DNA of 9,202 nt from Conexibacter sp. (GTDB taxonomy: Bacteria; Actinomycetota; Thermoleophilia; Solirubrobacterales; Solirubrobacteraceae): positions 1-9,202 of the forward strand of contig JAOPZD010000568.1 in the NCBI GenBank assembly GCA_025964295.1, in the 5' to 3' direction. Made by a program: the position numbers and the translations under genes. The notes beneath the pieces were generated by a model. That model did no database searches, was not told where the DNA came from, and worked only from the letters and a program-made list of their open reading frames with translations. Positions 6,036 to 9,202 of this stretch are shown in pieces (position 1 is the stretch's first letter; each line of letters begins with the position of its first letter).

Positions 6036-7096
6036 GCGCCCGCGGGCGCGGTCGCGCCGAACGCCGCGATCTGCGCGCGCGTCGTCGCCAGGACGTCCTG
6101 GCCCTCGCGGTGCAGGCGGTACCAGTCGGCCGTCCGGCGCAGGCCCTCGGCCAGGTCCCACCCGGGGCGCCAGCCCAGCGCGGAGCGGGCCAGCGACGAG
6201 TCGAGCTTGAGCCAGTGGGCCTCGTGCGGGTGCGGGCCGGGATCGATCTCCGACCGCACGGCCAGCCGCTCGACGACCCAGCCGACCGGCCGGACGTCCT
6301 CGTCGGCCGGGCCGAAGTTGAAGCCGCGGGCGAGCGCGCGGTCCTCCCAGGCGCGCTCGGCCAGCCGCAGGTAGCCGCTGAGCGGGTTGAGGACGTGCTG
6401 CCACGGCCGGATCGCGTGCGGGTTGCGGATCCGGACCGGCCCGCCCGCCGCGACCGCGCGGTAGATGTCGGGCACCAGCCGGTCCTCGCCCCAGTCGCCG
6501 CCGCCGATGACGTTGCCGGCGCGCGCGGAGGCGATCGCGGCCGTGCCGTCGCCGCTGAAGAACGACGAGCGGTAGGCGGCCGTCACCAGCTCCGCCGCGC
6601 CCTTGGAGCTCGAGTACGGGTCGTGGCCGCCCATCGCCTCGTCCTCGCGGTAGCCCCACGGCCACTCGCGGTTCTCATAGCACTTGTCGGAGGTCACGAC
6701 GATCGCCACGCGGACGTCGCCGCCCGCCCGGCGGATCGCGTCGAGGACGTTGACCGTGCCCATGACGTTGACCGCGTAGGTCTCGGCCGGCGCGGCGAAC
6801 GAGCGTCGGACCATCGGCTGGGCGGCGAGGTGCAGGACGACCTCGGGCCGCGCCGCGGCGACGGCGCGATCCACCGCCGCGGCGTCGCGCACGTCGCCGT
6901 CGTGGTGCTCGCAGAGCGCGCCGACGCCGGCCAGCTCGTAGAGCGACGGGTCGGTCGGCACGCCGTCGGCGAACCCGACGACGGTGGCGCCCAGCGCGGT
7001 CAGCCACAGCGTCAGCCACGCGCCCTTGAAGCCGGTGTCGCCGGTGACGAGCACGCGCCTGCCGGACCAGAACGCGGGATCGGGAGCGGTCGCCAT
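6032..7096 (-). CDS. rfbG: CDP-glucose 4,6-dehydratase
   Basis: A 354-residue extended short-chain dehydrogenase. GDTGFKGAWL at 19-28 is the NAD-binding glycine motif, with the F-K-G variant typical of CDP-glucose dehydratases. The active site has TSDKCYENREW at 135-145 (T135, D137, K138) and Y161-x3-K165 in DPYSSSKGAAEL. AGNVIGGGDW at 193-202 and IRPWQHVLNPLSGY at 229-242 are the other hallmark blocks of RfbG/DdhB. The reaction removes water from CDP-D-glucose to give CDP-4-keto-6-deoxy-D-glucose, the first step toward 3,6-dideoxyhexoses and several amino-deoxy sugars; it takes place in the cytoplasm. The CDP-glucose supplier RfbF is not identifiable in this window. It is convergent with the aminotransferase and divergent from the DUF354 gene. 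ATG at 7096 has no Shine-Dalgarno; GAAGAT lies 8 bases upstream as a possible -10. Confidence 0.93.
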   Translation of the reverse strand: MATAPDPAFWSGRRVLVTGDTGFKGAWLTLWLTALGATVVGFADGVPTDPSLYELAGVGALCEHHDGDVRDAAAVDRAVAAARPEVVLHLAAQPMVRRSFAAPAETYAVNVMGTVNVLDAIRRAGGDVRVAIVVTSDKCYENREWPWGYREDEAMGGHDPYSSSKGAAELVTAAYRSSFFSGDGTAAIASARAGNVIGGGDWGEDRLVPDIYRAVAAGGPVRIRNPHAIRPWQHVLNPLSGYLRLAERAWEDRALARGFNFGPADEDVRPVGWVVERLAVRSEIDPGPHPHEAHWLKLDSSLARSALGWRPGWDLAEGLRRTADWYRLHREGQDVLATTRAQIAAFGATAPAGA

Positions 7097-7136
7097 GGCG
7101 CGCGATCTTCGCAGCTACGCGCTAGCGTCGCGGCCC
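7097..7136. promoter_or_regulatory. 40-base divergent promoter region between rfbG and the DUF354 gene
   Basis: Only 40 bases separate the two outward start codons, too few for two promoters with leaders. Toward the DUF354 gene there is TAGCGT (7123-7128) ending 8 bases before GTG. Toward rfbG the best candidate is GAAGAT (7105-7110 on the minus strand), also 8 bases from its ATG. The two boxes are compatible with back-to-back leaderless promoters that overlap and may compete for polymerase. A GCTAGC palindrome (7121-7126) covers the first box. Confidence 0.45.
7123..7128 (+). promoter_or_regulatory. Candidate -10 box (TAGCGT) of the DUF354 gene
   Basis: TAGCGT fits TANNNT and ends 8 bases before the GTG at 7137. 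The bases between are G/C only and contain no Shine-Dalgarno, consistent with a leaderless message. No -35 recognised. Confidence 0.4.
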
Positions 7137-8144
7137 GTGCGCGCCTGGTTCGACCTCACCAACTCCCCGCACGTCCTCGTCCTGCGCCCGCTGATCGAGG
7201 CGCTGCAGGCCGACGGCGCCGAGGTCGCGGTGACCGCGCGCGACTTCGCGCAGACCGTCGCGCTGTGCGAGCGCTTCGGCATCGACTGCGAGGTCATCGG
7301 CCGCCACCGCGGCGCCGGGCTCGGGGCCAAGGCCATCGGGTTGGCCGACCGCTCCGCCGCGCTGGCGCGCTTCGCCCGCGGCCGGCGGTTCGACATCGCC
7401 ATCGGCCACGGCTCCAACGACGTCACGGTCGCCGCGTTCGCGCTGCGGATCCCCCGGACGACGATGTTCGACTACGAGTGGGCGACGGTCCAGCACACGG
7501 TCAACTGCCGGCTGGGCAACGCGGTCGTCGTCCCCGACGTCATCCCGCCCGAGCGCCTGGACCGGTACGGCGCGCGCGGCAAGATCCGCGCCTACGCGGG
7601 GCTCAAGGAGGAGTACTACCTCTCCGACTTCGCCGCCGACCCCGCGGTGCTCGGCGAGCTCGGGCTCGACGCGACCCAGCCCCTGGCCGTCGTGCGCACG
7701 CCGCCGTCGGTGTCGCTCTACCACCGCTTCGAGAACGACCTCTTCGGCGCCGTCCTGCTCGCGCTGCGCGACCAGGCGCAGGTCGTCGTGCTCCCCCGGG
7801 TGGCCGAGCAGCGCGCCGAGCTGGAGCGCGCCGGCGGCTTCATCGTGCCCGAGCGGGCGATCGACGCGCAGTCGCTGATCGCCTACGCCGACGTCGTCGT
7901 CAGCGCGGGCGGCACGATGAACCGCGAGGCCGTCGCGCTCGGGACCCCGGTCTACACGACCTTCGAGGGCCGCCTCGGCGCGGTCGACGAGCACCTGATC
8001 GGCGACGGGCGGCTGCGCAGGCTCACGTCGGCCGACGAGATCCTGGTGCAGAAGCGTGCGGCGGGGGCGAGCGGCGCCGAGCGCATCCGCCGCGATCCGC
8101 GCGACCTGCTCGCGCTGGCGCTCTCGCCGCTGCGCCGCGCCTAG
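7137..8144 (+). CDS. DUF354 family protein (GT-B/UDP-GlcNAc 2-epimerase-like fold)
   Basis: A 335-residue protein of the DUF354 family, near the family's usual length. The start VRAWFDLTNSPHVLVLRPL (residues 1-19) is the family hallmark, and the GTG at 7137 is chosen because it opens exactly there; the upstream reading frame lies within the rfbG gene. The N-terminal half continues with TARDFAQTVALCERFG at 33-48 and the GHGSND loop at 90-95. The C-terminal half carries SAGGTMNREAVALGTPVYT at 256-274, which resembles the nucleotide-binding region of UDP-GlcNAc 2-epimerases and GT-B enzymes. The biochemical function of the family is not established to my knowledge; members are found in archaeal and bacterial surface-glycan clusters. 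Here it sits between rfbG and a Gfo/Idh gene, so a role as a sugar-nucleotide epimerase or glycosyltransferase is plausible. No ribosome binding site; TAGCGT lies 8 bases upstream. Confidence 0.85.
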   Translation: MRAWFDLTNSPHVLVLRPLIEALQADGAEVAVTARDFAQTVALCERFGIDCEVIGRHRGAGLGAKAIGLADRSAALARFARGRRFDIAIGHGSNDVTVAAFALRIPRTTMFDYEWATVQHTVNCRLGNAVVVPDVIPPERLDRYGARGKIRAYAGLKEEYYLSDFAADPAVLGELGLDATQPLAVVRTPPSVSLYHRFENDLFGAVLLALRDQAQVVVLPRVAEQRAELERAGGFIVPERAIDAQSLIAYADVVVSAGGTMNREAVALGTPVYTTFEGRLGAVDEHLIGDGRLRRLTSADEILVQKRAAGASGAERIRRDPRDLLALALSPLRRA

Positions 8145-8156
8145 GGCACGGGCCGC

Positions 8157-9140
8157 CTACGCCGCCTGCGGGCCGCGCCGCATGGCCGGGCGATGGGCGA
8201 TCAGCTCGATGCGCTTGACGATCGCCAGCGCCGCCTCCTGGGTGGCGATCGCCTGGCCGATGCCGACCTCGGGCGCGGTGCGGCGCTCGGCGTAGCGCAG
8301 GAACGCCGCGGCCTGGACGACGGCCGGGTCCTCGTAGGGCAGCTCGATGCGCTGGGCGATGGCCTCGTGGCGGCCGGTCGTCGTGGTGGTGCGGACGGCC
8401 TCGATCGTGCGGGTGCCGAGGTCGGCCTGGATCTCGGCCTGCGTCGTGGTGACCCAGATGCGGCGCACGTGGGCGCCCCCGGCGCGGGAGGCGACCAGGC
8501 TGGCGACGAGGTCGTCCTCCATGACCAGCAGCGCCTGGGCGTGGTCGATCGGGCCGCCGCGGCGGTTGCGCCGGCCGGCGGCCTGCGTCGCGGCGATCGG
8601 CTCGCCGCTGAGCGCGAGGACGAACTGCAGGTCGTGGGCCATCAGCTGGTGGACGACGTCGAGCTCGGGCGCGGGGCCGGAGACCGACGCGTCCATGCGG
8701 TCGGCGTGGACGGAGACCAGGGTCTGGTCGGCGACCAGCGCCCGCAGCTCGCGGACGGTCGGGTCGTAGTGCTGGTCGAAGGCGACCTGGGCGACCGGGC
8801 GGCGCGGGGCCCGGACGATCGCCGAGAGCAGGCCGTGGGCCAGCTCGACGCTGGTGGCCAGCGGCGGCTCGATGAGGACGTCGAGGCCCTGCTCCAGCGC
8901 GGCGCGGGCCAGCCGGGGGCGGTGCTCGACGGCACCGGCGATGATCGCGACGTGGGCCTCCTGGAACGCCGGCTCGAGCGCTTCGAGCCACGGGATCCCC
9001 ATCGTCATCGCCAACTTCTTCGCGGCCTCGGGGTCCGGGTCGTAGACGCCTGCGAGCAGGCAGCGGTCAGCGAGCACCCGGAACGCGCGCGCGTGTCGCT
9101 CACCGGCCACGCCGGCGCCGAGGACGATCGCCCTCACCAT
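8157..9140 (-). CDS. Gfo/Idh/MocA-type oxidoreductase with altered catalytic motifs
   Basis: A 327-residue protein with an N-terminal Rossmann domain (VLGAGVAGERHARAF at 6-20; D34 at the end of the second strand suggests NAD preference) and a C-terminal Gfo/Idh/MocA alpha/beta domain. The family's EKP motif, whose lysine contacts cofactor and substrate, reads E91-P92-P93, so the lysine is lost. In the second motif, normally D-x3-H, residues 165-170 read QLMAHD: the histidine H169 is kept but the aspartate is Q165. Related sugar-nucleotide 3-dehydrogenases of the WbpB type precede a DegT aminotransferase in amino-sugar pathways, which fits the neighbourhood, but these changes make ordinary dehydrogenase activity doubtful. 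Frame and codon use are normal. ATG at 9140 has no ribosome binding site, and a sigma-28-like element ends 8 bases upstream. It converges on DUF354 with a 12-base gap. Confidence 0.85.
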   Translation of the reverse strand: MVRAIVLGAGVAGERHARAFRVLADRCLLAGVYDPDPEAAKKLAMTMGIPWLEALEPAFQEAHVAIIAGAVEHRPRLARAALEQGLDVLIEPPLATSVELAHGLLSAIVRAPRRPVAQVAFDQHYDPTVRELRALVADQTLVSVHADRMDASVSGPAPELDVVHQLMAHDLQFVLALSGEPIAATQAAGRRNRRGGPIDHAQALLVMEDDLVASLVASRAGGAHVRRIWVTTTQAEIQADLGTRTIEAVRTTTTTGRHEAIAQRIELPYEDPAVVQAAAFLRYAERRTAPEVGIGQAIATQEAALAIVKRIELIAHRPAMRRGPQAA

Positions 9141-9148
9141 GTCCCAGG

Positions 9149-9176
9149 TGATCGGAACGCCGTCCGGTGCCTTGAG
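9149..9176 (-). promoter_or_regulatory. Candidate sigma-28/WhiG/FliA-type promoter of the Gfo/Idh gene
   Basis: On the minus strand: CTCAA (9172-9176), then TCCGATCA (9149-9156), 15 bases between TCAA and TCCGATCA, and 8 bases to the ATG. The 12 bases CCGATCACCTGG, the spacer length and the distance to the start codon are identical to the LicD element. Identity between two unrelated genes' upstream regions raises the odds that this is functional. Confidence 0.5.
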
Positions 9177-9190
9177 GCCGGTGGTCGCCG

Positions 9191-9196
9191 TACAAT
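9191..9196 (+). promoter_or_regulatory. Candidate -10 box (TACAAT) for a gene beyond the right edge
   Basis: TACAAT on the plus strand is one base from the TATAAT consensus and stands out in this GC-rich sequence. A TTGAGG at 9172-9177 would be a -35, but the 13-base spacing is too short, so either the -35 is elsewhere or absent. The gene it would serve is outside the window. Confidence 0.3.
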
Positions 9197-9202
9197 GCGC
9201 GG

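Noticed and set aside
6036..6049. Perfect 14-base palindrome GCGCCCGCGGGCGC just after the convergent stops as a bidirectional terminator
   Set aside because: The possible stem is only 5 pairs with a 4-base loop, there is no T run on either side, and it encodes the rfbG C-terminus; such GC palindromes are expected at this composition.
4821..6665. A 614-codon open frame on the minus strand opposite the aminotransferase and out of frame in rfbG
   Set aside because: Low-complexity composition with no motif; the catalytic motifs lie in the other frames.
6984..7136. Upstream start for the DUF354 protein at 6984
   Set aside because: The extension lies antisense within rfbG, and the family hallmark begins exactly at GTG 7137.
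5273..8218. A 981-codon open frame on the plus strand running across three genes
   Set aside because: It is an arginine/proline/glycine-rich frame produced by high GC; it runs through the aminotransferase, antisense to rfbG and through DUF354, all of which have clear family motifs in other frames.
9172..9196. TTGAGG plus TACAAT as a complete housekeeping promoter on the plus strand
   Set aside because: The 13-base spacing is too short for a sigma-70 promoter; only the TACAAT box is kept as a weak candidate.
1..9202. tRNA/rRNA genes, CRISPR arrays, insertion sequences, integrases, riboswitches
   Set aside because: No cloverleaf with conserved TTCGA-type arm, no repeat-spacer pattern, no transposase or integrase motif and no leader long enough for a riboswitch was seen.

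Overview
This is a GC-rich stretch (by eye above 70%) with strong G/C preference at third codon positions, GTG starts and very tight gene packing. That points to an actinomycete-type genome. The DUF354 protein together with sugar-nucleotide genes would fit Thermoleophilia (Solirubrobacterales and relatives), but this placement is an inference from composition and gene content. I see no rRNA, tRNA, CRISPR array, insertion sequence or integrase. The whole window reads as part of a surface-glycan (capsule, teichoic-acid-like or exopolysaccharide) biosynthesis island.

Left block (1-1689, + strand): the C-terminal end of a glycerophosphodiester-phosphodiesterase-like protein, followed 9 bases later by a fusion of a HAD phosphatase/mutase domain with a sugar-phosphate nucleotidyltransferase domain. 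Second block (4824 down to 1686, - strand): a tightly coupled five-gene operon read in the order LicD-family phosphotransferase, HAD-IB phosphatase, LicC/GlmU-like nucleotidyltransferase, SAM methyltransferase, and a short GT2-fold protein that has lost its usual metal and acid motifs. The simplest reading is a cassette that makes, activates (as a CDP-type donor) and attaches a phospho-substituent to a glycan, possibly methylating it. The chemical identity of the substituent cannot be read from the sequence.

Third block (4944-8144): a DegT/DnrJ/EryC1/StrS aminotransferase (+), a CDP-glucose 4,6-dehydratase (RfbG type, -) convergent with it, and a divergent DUF354 protein (+). Fourth block (9140 down to 8157, -): a Gfo/Idh/MocA-type protein with changes in its core catalytic motifs. 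The dehydratase and aminotransferase suggest a CDP-linked amino-deoxy sugar; the cytidylyltransferase that would make CDP-glucose is not identifiable here.

The most notable non-coding signals are at gene starts. Two minus-strand genes 4.3 kb apart (LicD and Gfo/Idh) share an identical 12-base block and an upstream element at the same spacing. Together these match the sigma-28/WhiG/FliA promoter pattern (TCAA, 15 bases, [G/T]CCGATCA), placed exactly 8 bases before the start codon so that transcripts would be leaderless or nearly so. Three other genes carry a TAGNNT -10-like box 8-10 bases before their start codon. The tetranucleotide CTAG occurs only six times in the window, every time at a gene boundary: two in shared convergent stop codons, three in these -10-like boxes (one of which is also a stop codon), and one in a simple stop codon.
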